From positions 1 through 53,015 of the forward strand of contig CALKTH010000113.1 of the NCBI GenBank assembly GCA_937997485.1: a stretch of 53,015 nucleotides of DNA, read 5' to 3'. Position 1 is the stretch's first letter. Every line of letters starts with the position of its first letter. The translations under genes were made by a program, and so were the position numbers. The notes beneath the pieces were generated by a model that saw nothing but the letters and a program-made list of their open reading frames with translations, searched no databases and was not told the origin of the DNA. The DNA comes from an uncultured Acidimicrobiales bacterium. Lineage in GTDB: Bacteria > Actinomycetota > Acidimicrobiia > Acidimicrobiales > SZUA-35. Below are positions 8,774 to 17,861 of this stretch, one piece after another.

Positions 8774-9766
8774 CTAGTAGGCCTGCCGCACACGGCGGAC
8801 GAAGCGATCGGCAACCACGTTGAGCACCAGCGTGATGATGAACAGAACAGCTCCCACGAAGTAGAGCGAGTTGAAGGCGGTCTCGACGATCGTGCCATCG
8901 GTTCCGCTGGCCTGGGAGGCCATCGCCGCCGTCATCGTGGCGCCCTTGTCGAGTGGGTTCAGCGTGAACTGAGCGGAGTTTCCTGAGCCGCCTGCGGCCA
9001 GGAACACCACCATGGTTTCGCCCACCGCTCGGGAGGTGGCGACGATGAAGGCAGCGACAAGACCGGACACCGCGGCAGGAATGACGACATTGACGCTCGT
9101 GGTGATCTTGCGAGCGCCCAAGCCGGCGGATGCTTCTCGGAGGGCGTTGGGCACCGAGCGCATTGCGTCCTCCGAAATCGAGGCAACCAAGGGAATCGTG
9201 AGGATGCCCACACCGAGTCCGGCGGCGAAGAGGCTCTGAGCCCCGGAGTTGAAGAATCGGTCGACCAAGTTGGGGCCAATCCACTTGAGGGCGAAGAAGC
9301 CCAGCACCACCGACGGGATGCCGGCGAGAACCTCGAGCACTGGCTTGAGGATCCGGCGAACCCTGGGACTGGCGTACTCACTCAGGTAGATCGCAGCGCC
9401 AAGGCCGATGGGAGTGGCCACGAACATCGCCACGATGGTGACGACGATCGAACCAACGAGCAGGGTCTTGATGTCGAACTCGAGGAAGCGGGGAGCCCAC
9501 TGATCACCCCAGAGGCTTCCGAAGCCGAAGACGCCGTCACGAGTTTCGTCGAGCGTCTCCTGCGGCGGGCTCACCATGTCGAAGAAGAAGCTGCCCGCCT
9601 TCCAAATCAGCGAGCCCACGATCATGGTGGAGACCACAAGCGACATGGCAGCCGCCGCACCGAACCCGTACTTGACGCGGTTCTCCTTCGCTCGACGCTT
9701 GGGGTTGCCTGCAAGCAGTGAGTCGTCAGGCGGCAACCCGCCCCGCTGGTCGAGCGCGGCCGTCAT
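8774..9766 (-). CDS. pstC: Phosphate ABC transporter permease
   Basis: The protein has 330 residues. A cytosolic N-terminus of about 35 residues precedes six predicted membrane helices, with the PstC-typical GLGAAIYLSEYASPRVR, GIPSVVLGFFALKWIGP and EAA loop (MRSVPNALREASAGLGARK). The start codon shares one nucleotide with the pstS stop (TGATG), so translation is coupled. It pairs with PstA as the transmembrane part of the phosphate importer. Confidence 0.95.
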   Translation of the reverse strand: MTAALDQRGGLPPDDSLLAGNPKRRAKENRVKYGFGAAAAMSLVVSTMIVGSLIWKAGSFFFDMVSPPQETLDETRDGVFGFGSLWGDQWAPRFLEFDIKTLLVGSIVVTIVAMFVATPIGLGAAIYLSEYASPRVRRILKPVLEVLAGIPSVVLGFFALKWIGPNLVDRFFNSGAQSLFAAGLGVGILTIPLVASISEDAMRSVPNALREASAGLGARKITTSVNVVIPAAVSGLVAAFIVATSRAVGETMVVFLAAGGSGNSAQFTLNPLDKGATMTAAMASQASGTDGTIVETAFNSLYFVGAVLFIITLVLNVVADRFVRRVRQAY

Positions 9767-10809
9767 CAGCCGAGGCCAGCCTGGGACTCGGCGAGGAGAT
9801 CGCTCGGAAGGGCGACGTAGCCGCTCTCGCCGAAGGCCTTCGTGACGGACTCGTTGTAGCCATCGCCGAAGTAGAACTCGAGGTAGCCGCGCAGGGCGGG
9901 GTTCGAGTCGAGACGCTCGTTGTTGGCATAGATGTAGAGGCCACGGCTGACGGGGTACGAGCTGTCGGCGATGGTCTCGACGGTCGGGGCAACACAGTCG
10001 CCGCCCGCTTCCTCTGATATCTCGAGGACCTTCACCCGATCGGCGTTCTCCTCGGCGAAGGCGAAGCCCACCCAGCCGAGGCTGGTGTCGGATCCGGTGA
10101 TGCCTTCGATGATCACGTTGTCGTCGGCGTTGCCGCTGAAGTCGGTGCGGATGAAGGCTCCGTCTTCGCCTTCTTCTTCCTCACCGATGCCTTCGAGCAC
10201 GATCTCGAGGAATGAGTCGTACGTGCCGGACTCCGTTCCCGGAGCGCTGATGTCGAGCGGAGCGTCGGGGTACGGGGCCACAGTGGAGCCGAGCGAAGCG
10301 CCCAGGTCGCTGGCGTCGCTCCAGCTATCGAAGCCCTCGGATTGACCGCCGAGCAGTGCGTAGAGGTCGGCGAAGGCAAGGCAGGACACGGCCTCGTTTG
10401 CCGGGTTCGTCATGATGGCAATGCCGTCGAAGGCGACGAGAAACTCGGTGAAGTCGATGCCGGCGGCGGCGCAATCCTCGGCCTCGGAGTCTTTGATCTG
10501 GCGGGAAGCGTCGGAGATGTCGGTCTCGCCGGAGCAGAAGAGCTTGAAGCCGTCGCCGGTACCGGGGCCGTCGACGGTCACGAAGGTGTCGGGGCACACC
10601 TCTTCATAGAGCTCAGCCACTCGAGTGGAGATGGGCTCCACGGTGGACGAGCCGGAAATGTTGATGTCGCCAGCGCCGCAGTTCTCGACCGAACCGGCGC
10701 TCTCCGGACCGGAGTCGGATGCGCCGTCGCTGTCGCCACCACCGCAGGCAGCGGCGACCAGAGTGAATGCGAGGGCGAGGCCCAGCATCTTCAGCAGTTT
10801 CGAACTCAC
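9766..10809 (-). CDS. pstS: Phosphate-binding lipoprotein of the Pst transporter
   Basis: The GTG at 10809 is chosen because AAGGAG lies 7 nt upstream and because it puts the signal peptide at the N-terminus; an ATG nine codons earlier is possible. The 347-residue product starts with a lipoprotein signal peptide ending in LVAAAC (lipobox cysteine near residue 22) and an acidic, Gly/Ser-rich linker. The PstS fold shows the phosphate-loop motif ISGSSTVEPIS and later GTGDGFKLFCSGETDISDAS. It captures phosphate outside the membrane and delivers it to PstCA. It is the first gene of the operon, behind a PHO box. Confidence 0.95.
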   Translation of the reverse strand: MSSKLLKMLGLALAFTLVAAACGGGDSDGASDSGPESAGSVENCGAGDINISGSSTVEPISTRVAELYEEVCPDTFVTVDGPGTGDGFKLFCSGETDISDASRQIKDSEAEDCAAAGIDFTEFLVAFDGIAIMTNPANEAVSCLAFADLYALLGGQSEGFDSWSDASDLGASLGSTVAPYPDAPLDISAPGTESGTYDSFLEIVLEGIGEEEEGEDGAFIRTDFSGNADDNVIIEGITGSDTSLGWVGFAFAEENADRVKVLEISEEAGGDCVAPTVETIADSSYPVSRGLYIYANNERLDSNPALRGYLEFYFGDGYNESVTKAFGESGYVALPSDLLAESQAGLG

Positions 10810-10840
10810 AGGTGTTCTCCTTGGAGGGTTCTCCATCTGC

Positions 10841-10898
10841 AGCCCGCGTGTCGGGCTGTGTGTCACCCGGTGGGCGACGGTTGCCGTTCGTCGGCAAC
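10841..10898 (-). promoter_or_regulatory. Two small hairpins in the pstS leader
   Basis: Between the PHO box and the pstS start the sequence holds a 7-bp hairpin (10880-10886 with 10892-10898, 5-nt loop) and a 6-bp hairpin (10841-10846 with 10852-10857, 5-nt loop). They may be structure in the 5' leader of the operon or a weak attenuator; no function can be claimed from sequence alone. Confidence 0.3.
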
Positions 10899-10942
10899 AA
10901 GGAGAACGCTAAGGACCCCAAGTAACTGCTGAGAGGAACCAA

Positions 10943-10960
10943 GGTAAACGTGAGGTGAAC
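10943..10960 (-). promoter_or_regulatory. PHO box upstream of pstS
   Basis: Read on the minus strand the region is GTTCACCTCACGTTTACC: two direct repeats, GTTCACC and GTTTACC, with an 11-nt period. This is the layout known for PhoP binding in Streptomyces and for related actinobacterial phosphate regulators. It lies about 135 nt upstream of the pstS start codon and is the only such tandem seen in the window. The response regulator encoded at the end of the operon is the likely binder, giving autoregulation. Confidence 0.75.
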
Positions 10961-10986
10961 AACTTCGGGCCCAAACGACCCGGCCT

Positions 10987-12522
10987 CTAGTACCTCAGGA
11001 GCGGCACGTTGGTGCGGTCCCGGAACTCTTGGCTGTCGGCCCAGAAAAGGATCACATCGCCCCGAGATTGGGCACCGCTCGAGAGCTGGCCGATCCAGTA
11101 CGAGCGACCGCCGGCGTCAGGCAGCCGGGTGAAGATGTTGCAGTAGAGCCGGTCGACGAACGCCGCGTTGCTCAGGGCTCCATAGGTTTCGTCGAACTCG
11201 TCGGAAGCGGTGAAGAAGTCCGCCGCACTCCGATAGTTCTCGACCGAGCCACCCGCTGCCGGATTCAGACGCCCGTTCCAGAAGGCGAATCCGCCACTGT
11301 CGGGCTGACGGAGGTAGACCGCTGAGTACAGACGCCAGATCGAAGCGAGGTGGGGGTCGGCGGCGACCTGAGCTGCGTAGGGGCCACCAGCGCTGCCGAG
11401 CGTTGGGTTGTTTGCCGCACACTGATCAGCCGTGACCGTCGGGATCGTGCGACCGTCGATGATTCCTGTTCCCCAACCGACCGTTTGCATGACATCCATC
11501 GTGGTTGCATCAAGGCGGCCCTCGAACTCGCCACTCGCTGCCGTCGGTGTGAGCAGTTGGGATCCGAAGGTCTCCTCGTCCAGGTGGGAATATGACGAGC
11601 CTGGCTCGAAGTTCGGCGGCGCATGGAGCCGGTAGTACTGGTTCGTGGCCGAGCGAAGGTAGAGGTTCTGGCCCACCAGCTGAGGTAGCGGATTCGACGT
11701 GCCGAGGAGCGCCTGTGCGCTGCTCCCCTGCCCGACGTAGACGTGGGTGTCGAACAGGTCAGGCTCGGTGACTTGGAGCGACAGTCCGCCCCGTCCGTTC
11801 CCGTTGCCCGAGCCGAGCATGCCCAGCCCGTGTGCCATCTCATGGAGCACGGTGTCGTAGAGCGAGATCCGGCTCTGGTCACAGTCCGACCCGTCGATGG
11901 AAGTGCACCAGCCTCCGAAGCGGCCATACAAGTTGCTTGCGAGCTCGATTTGCATCTCGCTCTCGCCAGCCACGATGTCTCGCTGCTCCTGGTGATTGAG
12001 AATCGCGACGGGGACAAACAGCAGGCCCTCGCTCGTCTCGTAGCCGTAATAGTTCGTCGGTCCGGCTGCCCCGAGGACACCCGAACTCAAACTACGCCAC
12101 GAGAACTCGATCGTGATGGGGGCATCGGGTGACAATGCAGCTCCCCACGCTGCGGCGGCGGCCTGCGTGGCAGCAACGACATCGGAGGGAACGTTGGAGT
12201 TGAGGTACTCAACGGTGATGCCGTTGGTGGTCATCGACGCGGTTGGTGCTCGACGTGCCGCACCTTCGACGGACTGGTCGAAGCTCTCGTGGAAGGCAGC
12301 AGCCTCTTCTGGCGTGGCCGGACGTTCGCCTCGGATGGTCGAGACGAGCGGCGCCCGATCCGGCGAAGCGATCGACACATCGAGTCCGGATGAGGTGGCG
12401 TCGTCGATGGGCTCAGGCGATTGAGCGCTTGCGGCTCCAGGAGCTGTTGCTGCCGCCAGCAGTGCGAGTGCGAGACCTGCGGCGCCAACGCGCGACCGCC
12501 AACTTGACCCAAGCCCGTTCAT
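10987..12522 (-). CDS. Secreted metzincin-like metalloprotease with C-terminal DUF4214
   Basis: The ATG at 12522 gives 511 residues and places a Sec signal peptide at the very N-terminus (hydrophobic core VGAAGLALALLAAATAP, cleavage after ASA near residue 34); a GTG 22 codons upstream would bury it. The middle contains a zinc-protease helix, LHEMAHGLGMLG, in which the metzincin third histidine position (HEXXHXXGXXH) is Gly. The last roughly 120 residues carry DUF4214-type repeats (RLYSAVYLRQPDSGGFAFW and RLYCNIFTRLPDAGGRSYW), common in bacterial secreted proteins. It is predicted to be an extracellular peptidase. No good ribosome binding site precedes the start. Confidence 0.8.
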   Translation of the reverse strand: MNGLGSSWRSRVGAAGLALALLAAATAPGAASAQSPEPIDDATSSGLDVSIASPDRAPLVSTIRGERPATPEEAAAFHESFDQSVEGAARRAPTASMTTNGITVEYLNSNVPSDVVAATQAAAAAWGAALSPDAPITIEFSWRSLSSGVLGAAGPTNYYGYETSEGLLFVPVAILNHQEQRDIVAGESEMQIELASNLYGRFGGWCTSIDGSDCDQSRISLYDTVLHEMAHGLGMLGSGNGNGRGGLSLQVTEPDLFDTHVYVGQGSSAQALLGTSNPLPQLVGQNLYLRSATNQYYRLHAPPNFEPGSSYSHLDEETFGSQLLTPTAASGEFEGRLDATTMDVMQTVGWGTGIIDGRTIPTVTADQCAANNPTLGSAGGPYAAQVAADPHLASIWRLYSAVYLRQPDSGGFAFWNGRLNPAAGGSVENYRSAADFFTASDEFDETYGALSNAAFVDRLYCNIFTRLPDAGGRSYWIGQLSSGAQSRGDVILFWADSQEFRDRTNVPLLRY

Positions 12523-12690
12523 TCGTGTGTTTTCGGCAAGTGTTGCGAATTGATGAAGCGGTTTTTGAGGACAATTGCGATCGCGCACGACAATTCATCC
12601 GAACTTCGTTCAATCATCGAGCTTTCCTTCGGCGGCTCCGTGCGAGCGAGACGAGGCGGTCGGCTCTCACCTCCGCTCGCTCGCACGACT

Positions 12691-13761
12691 CTACGTGGAA
12701 TGGAGCACCGAGTGTGAGCGCCGCACGAATGGGGACGTCATGGTTCGAAGAAGGGCTGAGTAGCCGAGCTGGAACCTCACTTCTTCGCCCGGGTGGAAAC
12801 GATCTCGAGTCTCGACGATGAGATGATCACTGCTCCCGGCCAAGATCTCGACACCGTCTGGGGAGCCGAGATCATCGATGTCGGTGTCTTGCCGGCCCAC
12901 GGCAAGAATCGTCTGCCAGATGGTGCCGCGATCCTCGGTCCCAGGGGTCTCGCCGAAGGAGTTCTGGCCCGACTGCCCCCACGGCTTGGTGGGCTTGCGG
13001 GCCGACTCAATGACCTCGGCAACGAGAACGAAGGCATCGGTGTGCAAGCCAGAGAGCGGGCGTCGCTGAAGCGGCTCGCACCCCAGCAGCACGGCCTCAC
13101 CCAGGCGGAGATTGTTGATGCGACCGAGGTCATCGGACTTCAGCGCCCAGTCGAGATTCGCCGAGTTCCCACCAGAGACGACGTCGACCCTCACACCAAA
13201 AGTCTCTTCAACCGAGTCGACCAGCTTGGACAGCGTGGCCATGTTCTCGTCGGTCGGAGCGATGCCATTGCGACATGCAAGGTTCGCCCCGATCCCTCCG
13301 ATTCGGAGTCCTGACAGGCCTGCAATGTGGCGCACCGTGTCGTGCAGCAACTCGGGCATGACGCCCTCGCGAAGGTCTCCTAGCTCCACCATGATCATCA
13401 CGTCGTGAGTCCGGCCAAGCGATGTCGCGGAAGCGTTGAGCATCGACAGAACGTCGACATCGGTGTTCACACTCGTGGCTCCAGAGCAGACGACCCGCTC
13501 AAGTTGACTGGGCATGGGCGAACGGGTCAGCAGCATGGGTGCATCGACGCCCGCTCCCTGCATCCGCTCGATGTTCTCGATCCGCGAGTCCCCAAGAGCA
13601 ACCACCCCCGCAGCGGTGAGTGCATGCGCAAGTGCGGGCGAGCCCAACATCGCTTTGGTGACACCGGTGATCGAGATCCCCTGTGGGGCGGCCTGAGCAA
13701 CGAGGGCGCGGGCGTTGTCCGCAACCTTGTCGATGTCGACCTCGATGCGAAGACCGTTCAC
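12691..13761 (-). CDS. PLP-dependent amino-acid racemase, alanine-racemase fold type III
   Basis: The protein has 356 residues. The N-terminal barrel begins LRIEVDIDKVADNARAL and has the Schiff-base lysine in ITGVTKAML (Lys36), followed by GDSRIENIERM, MIMVELGDLREGVMP and SGGNSANLDWAL, matching the YhfX/ornithine-racemase type rather than Alr. The GTG start overlaps the stop of the DUF1611 gene by 4 nt, so the two are coupled. DUF1611 includes DgcN, a D-glutamate N-acetyltransferase that works with the enolase-type racemase DgcA. A PLP racemase in that slot suggests a D-amino-acid route with a different racemase. The substrate is unknown. Confidence 0.82.
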   Translation of the reverse strand: MNGLRIEVDIDKVADNARALVAQAAPQGISITGVTKAMLGSPALAHALTAAGVVALGDSRIENIERMQGAGVDAPMLLTRSPMPSQLERVVCSGATSVNTDVDVLSMLNASATSLGRTHDVMIMVELGDLREGVMPELLHDTVRHIAGLSGLRIGGIGANLACRNGIAPTDENMATLSKLVDSVEETFGVRVDVVSGGNSANLDWALKSDDLGRINNLRLGEAVLLGCEPLQRRPLSGLHTDAFVLVAEVIESARKPTKPWGQSGQNSFGETPGTEDRGTIWQTILAVGRQDTDIDDLGSPDGVEILAGSSDHLIVETRDRFHPGEEVRFQLGYSALLRTMTSPFVRRSHSVLHST

Positions 13762-14891
13762 GCGGTTGCGATCGAAGGCCTCTGTTTGAGGTCTGGGAAG
13801 GTGTCGAAGACCATCTCAAGGAGACGCTCTGTCGGCCTGGTCAGGACATCGGTAGCGGGGACTCCAAGCTCGAGTTCGTACAGCGTGATCGCCGCAGTGA
13901 CCTCGCTGTCGGTCATCCCTTCGTGATTGATCGTCAGGCCGATGACCTTCGTGTCTGCGAACGTTTCGATGAGGTTGACCTCGCTCAGTGGCGTCGGCAT
14001 GGGGAAGGCCGGGTAGTCGCTGATCGTTGTGCGCCCCGGCGCATGCTGGAGAATCACCGCAGACGGCCGGCTACCTCGGAGGACGGCGGTCGAGCTCAGG
14101 TAGGTCGGGTGGCTGAGAGCACCCTGGCCTTCAATGATGATGACGTCTGGGGACTCGTTCTCGAAGGCTCTCACGACTTCTGCCTCGAGCTCGCCCGTCA
14201 CGAACTGGGCGGGAACAGCGTCGAGCGCCGCTCCGTAGCGGGCGCCTTGAATCAAACTCGTCTGACCCGTCCCGACCAAGACGGCACTGACGCCCGCCTC
14301 GTTCAGGACCCGTGTCAGCACCGTTGCCGTGGTGCGCTTGCCAATTGCGCCGTCAGTACCCAATACGGCGATACGGGGGCAGGTCACGTTCAGGATGGCC
14401 CCGCTGAACATCCGGAGGTCGACTTTGGCTCGTGGTCGGCGAACGTCAGAGATCTCGACGTTGTTGATGGCCGCCGCTGCCGCGAACTCAGGGTCATCGT
14501 TGAGGAACTCGTGGAGCCCGTTGATGATACCGAGACCGCGGCTCATCGCCTGGAGCAGGACCTCGCGTTCAGTGAGCGAGAGCAACCCATTCGTCGGGGC
14601 AACACCGACGATCAGGAGATCTGGCGTTTGTTTCGCCGCCGCCATCGCCTCGTCGAGATCGCGGTGGAGAACAATGCCGTTGGAGATCCCGTCGAGAACC
14701 ATGCCGGTGTCCTGCCCAGCGAGAAGGCTGTCGATGACCGACACGATCTGGTACTTCCCGCTGTTGCGCACGAGCCCGTTGGCGGTCTTGCCATCGATCA
14801 AGCCGAAGTTCGCTTCGCAGTACACAATCGCTCGAGGCCTCGCCGGCTGCGGGGGCGCGTCGAACTGCTCGGCTTGCTGGAAATTGGACAT
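13758..14891 (-). CDS. DUF1611 family protein (DgcN-like, P-loop)
   Basis: The ATG at 14891 has AGGAG 5 nt upstream and gives 377 residues. An N-terminal Rossmann-like part (AIVYCEANFGLIDGKTANGLVR, LLIVGVAP) is followed by a P-loop domain with VLGTDGAIGKRTT (Lys185), IIEGQGALSHP and GLTINHEGMT, all typical of DUF1611. Characterised members (DgcN) acetylate D-glutamate using acetyl-CoA before N-acetyl-D-glutamate racemisation. The coupled downstream gene here is a PLP racemase instead of the enolase-type DgcA. Family assignment is confident; the D-Glu substrate is inference. Confidence 0.85.
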   Translation of the reverse strand: MSNFQQAEQFDAPPQPARPRAIVYCEANFGLIDGKTANGLVRNSGKYQIVSVIDSLLAGQDTGMVLDGISNGIVLHRDLDEAMAAAKQTPDLLIVGVAPTNGLLSLTEREVLLQAMSRGLGIINGLHEFLNDDPEFAAAAAINNVEISDVRRPRAKVDLRMFSGAILNVTCPRIAVLGTDGAIGKRTTATVLTRVLNEAGVSAVLVGTGQTSLIQGARYGAALDAVPAQFVTGELEAEVVRAFENESPDVIIIEGQGALSHPTYLSSTAVLRGSRPSAVILQHAPGRTTISDYPAFPMPTPLSEVNLIETFADTKVIGLTINHEGMTDSEVTAAITLYELELGVPATDVLTRPTERLLEMVFDTFPDLKQRPSIATA

Positions 14892-15153
14892 GGGTGCTCC
14901 TGGCGTCGAGCTCAGAGGAGGCGAAAGGGAGATGTCCAGCCAGAACAGGCGGCCTAGATGTCGACGAGAAGACCCCACCAAGAAGTGGCGTACCCGTTGA
15001 CCCTAGGGGCGGCAGGTCAACAACGTCGCGGTTGGCCCCTTGCCGTTGCCATACCCCTACCGGACGGGACGTTGACCGGCTGGAAGCTGAATGTCGTTCG
15101 TTGTGTGAGTCGCTTCACAGACTGCAGGCCCGCGACCGAGCGACGATGCCTCC

Positions 15154-17853
15154 ATGGGACGAGTCGGAGCGACCAGCGGTGCGGTGGACCCCATTCCTGG
15201 CATCCCCAGTGGAACGGTCACGTTCCTGTTCACTGATGTCGCCCGCTCCACCCACTTGTGGGAGAACCATCCCGACGACATGAGCGCGGCACTGGTCAGG
15301 CACGACCAGATCGTCCGCGATGCGATTGAGTCGAGTGACGGCTACATCTTTTCTTTGGCCGGCGATCAGTTCGTTGCCGCCTTCCATCGGGTCGGTGATG
15401 CCCTCGACGCAGCGTCCGCCGCACAAACGCAGCTCGCAGCAGAACCCTGGCCAGCTACCACGCCCATCCGGATCCGCATCGGCATCCACAGCGGAGAGGC
15501 CGAGGAGCGCGACAACGACTATTTCGGTCCGGTGCTGAACCGGACCGCTCGCATCGTCGGCGCTATTCATCCTGGACAGACCGTTCTTTCGAGCGCTGCC
15601 GCCGAGCTCGCTGACTCGCACGGCCTGATGGATCTGGGCGCTCACCGGCTCAAGGACCTTGCAGCCCAGGAGCAGCTGTGGCAGGTAGGAACTGAACGCT
15701 TTCCTGCGCTGCGAAGCCTTCGAGAGAACCGGCACAACCTTCCGGTGGAACGCACACCGCTGATTGGTCGCAGCAATGACATCGCCGCGATTGTGAAGAC
15801 GCTCGATCGCAGCCGTCTCGTCACGCTGCTGGGAATCGGCGGCTCCGGCAAGACCCGCCTCGCAACCGCTGTCGCCGCTGAAGTCGAAGATCGATTCCCT
15901 GATGGCGTGTGGTTCGTGGATCTCGTTCCCACGGCAGATCAAGAAGGTGTCGTGGAAGCCATCGCCAGCGCCGTCGGTCTGCGACTCACCGGGACCGATC
16001 TGCTCGGTGCACTCACCGAACAGGCGGATCGAAAGAACTTCCTGCTTGTGCTCGACAACTGCGAGCACGTCACTGATGACGTCGCCGACGTGGTGGACGT
16101 GATGATGGAGCGCACCGACAGTGTGCAAATCATTGCAACGAGCCGCGAGCCGTTGGATCTGGAGGACGAGCACCAAGTGCGGGTTGAACCACTTGCCGTG
16201 GCGGCCTCCAGCTGGTCCCCCGCAATTCGGCTCTTCAACTCCGCCGCCGCCCGTGTTGGCGCAGAACCTTCGATCGAGGACATCGATGTCGTCGCCGAGA
16301 TCTGCAAGAGGCTCGACGGGCTCCCGCTCTCCATCGAGCTCGCGGCTGCACAGCTGCGACAACTGACGTTGGCCGAGCTCGTCGAGCGTTTGGATCGACG
16401 CTTCGAGTTGCTCACTCGCGGTCGTGGCGGCCGGCGCAAGCGCCGACATGCGAGCGTTCTGGAGGTGCTCGACGATTCGTGGTCGATGCTCGACGCCGGC
16501 GAACAGCGGCTTCTGATGTACTTGGCAGCGTTCCCTTCTTCCTTCGAACTCATCGACGTGGAAGGCCTTGTTGGTGATCGACGCGGCGTGGTGAGCGAGC
16601 TGGGGGGACTCGCCGACCGCGGGCTGGTCTCAAGCAACGGCGAGGGCGCCAACCGTCTCCTCGAGACCGTCAAGCTGTTCGTACGTGGTCAATGGGAGCA
16701 CGACGACGAGCCAAGCAGTTACCTCGAAGCCCATACACGTTGGCTCGTGAATTACATCTACGAACACGGCGAGGCCAACGATTACCAGTCGGCTTCGCTC
16801 GCCGGTTGGGTCATCCACCACTACGACGACCATCGCGCCGTCGAAGAACGGCTGGCATCGTCCGGTCGCTTCGACGAACTCGCACACATGATCGGCGGCA
16901 TTCGCTGGGCGTACAGCCGTGAGACCGGACAACGGGCGGCCGCCTTCATTGAACGGGTCGAGAGATACGTCGACCAACTCGAACTCTCCGCTTCACAATC
17001 GGCGGCGCTGCACCTCGCTGCGGCCGGCGCAGCTCGAGCGGCGCGAGATCGCCGGTGGCTTGCGCACGGTTCCAGCGAGGCTGTCCGCCTCTATCGACTC
17101 GATGGCGACTCGACCGAGCTCGTCGTCGCGCTGATCGTTGCCAGCTTCACCGAGGTGCTTCGCAACCCCGAGCAGGCTTTTGCCAACCTTGAGGAGGCGC
17201 AATCCATCGCCCGCAACGTGGGGGCCGAAACGCTGGTGGACACTGCGCTCGCCTACCGAGCGCACTACGCAGCCATGATTGGCTCAGTCACCGACGTTCA
17301 CGAGGCTCTCGCCGAGCTCGAACCCCGACTCAACTCTGACGTCATCGACAACACCAGGATCATGGCCCTGCAGGCGAAGATGATCGCCCATCTCACCAGC
17401 GATCCTTCCGTCGCTCGATCGGCGGCGCAAGAGTGTTTCGCCAGCGCGGCCCGACTCGGTCTCGATCATGACTGGTGGATGCATCTCTACTTGGCGATGG
17501 GTGCGGCGGCCACAGGCGATGCCTCTGACATGCGGACACATCTCGTTGATGCCGAGTTGCTTCTCGAACAATCGGGCACCGACGGCCTTCCTGATCTACT
17601 GCTGCCCTACGCAGCCCTCGCACATGTCCGGGGCGAAGCGGCGCTCAGCCAACGGATGATCACCGCAGTCCGCCATGCAAGTGCCCGGCCAGGGACCGGC
17701 GTGGTGATTGGCCTCTACCGCCATCTGCGCACCGAAATCGGCCTCGACTCCCAGAACCCACTCGAGAACGACACCCTCGAACGCATTCACCACGCAGCGC
17801 GCAGCTGGGCGACCGCACTCGAGAGCCTGGAAGATCAATCAACGCCGGTTTGA
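15154..17853 (+). CDS. Class III adenylate/guanylate cyclase domain fused to STAND ATPase and TPR-like region
   Basis: The 899-residue protein has three parts. A class III cyclase homology domain (about 18-175) has VTFLFTDVARSTHLWE with metal-binding Asp28 and SLAGDQF with Asp71. A STAND/NB-ARC ATPase (about 205-560) has Walker A GIGGSGKTR near residue 226, Walker B FLLVLDNCEHV and the GLPLSIELAAAQL motif. A helical TPR-like region follows to the end. The layout matches mycobacterial Rv1358/Rv2488c-type proteins but without their C-terminal LuxR helix-turn-helix. It is probably a nucleotide-regulated signalling scaffold; the ligand is unknown. It stands alone, convergent with the FrnE gene 8 nt away. 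Confidence 0.88.
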   Translation: MGRVGATSGAVDPIPGIPSGTVTFLFTDVARSTHLWENHPDDMSAALVRHDQIVRDAIESSDGYIFSLAGDQFVAAFHRVGDALDAASAAQTQLAAEPWPATTPIRIRIGIHSGEAEERDNDYFGPVLNRTARIVGAIHPGQTVLSSAAAELADSHGLMDLGAHRLKDLAAQEQLWQVGTERFPALRSLRENRHNLPVERTPLIGRSNDIAAIVKTLDRSRLVTLLGIGGSGKTRLATAVAAEVEDRFPDGVWFVDLVPTADQEGVVEAIASAVGLRLTGTDLLGALTEQADRKNFLLVLDNCEHVTDDVADVVDVMMERTDSVQIIATSREPLDLEDEHQVRVEPLAVAASSWSPAIRLFNSAAARVGAEPSIEDIDVVAEICKRLDGLPLSIELAAAQLRQLTLAELVERLDRRFELLTRGRGGRRKRRHASVLEVLDDSWSMLDAGEQRLLMYLAAFPSSFELIDVEGLVGDRRGVVSELGGLADRGLVSSNGEGANRLLETVKLFVRGQWEHDDEPSSYLEAHTRWLVNYIYEHGEANDYQSASLAGWVIHHYDDHRAVEERLASSGRFDELAHMIGGIRWAYSRETGQRAAAFIERVERYVDQLELSASQSAALHLAAAGAARAARDRRWLAHGSSEAVRLYRLDGDSTELVVALIVASFTEVLRNPEQAFANLEEAQSIARNVGAETLVDTALAYRAHYAAMIGSVTDVHEALAELEPRLNSDVIDNTRIMALQAKMIAHLTSDPSVARSAAQECFASAARLGLDHDWWMHLYLAMGAAATGDASDMRTHLVDAELLLEQSGTDGLPDLLLPYAALAHVRGEAALSQRMITAVRHASARPGTGVVIGLYRHLRTEIGLDSQNPLENDTLERIHHAARSWATALESLEDQSTPV

Positions 17854-17861
17854 TTCGGCCG

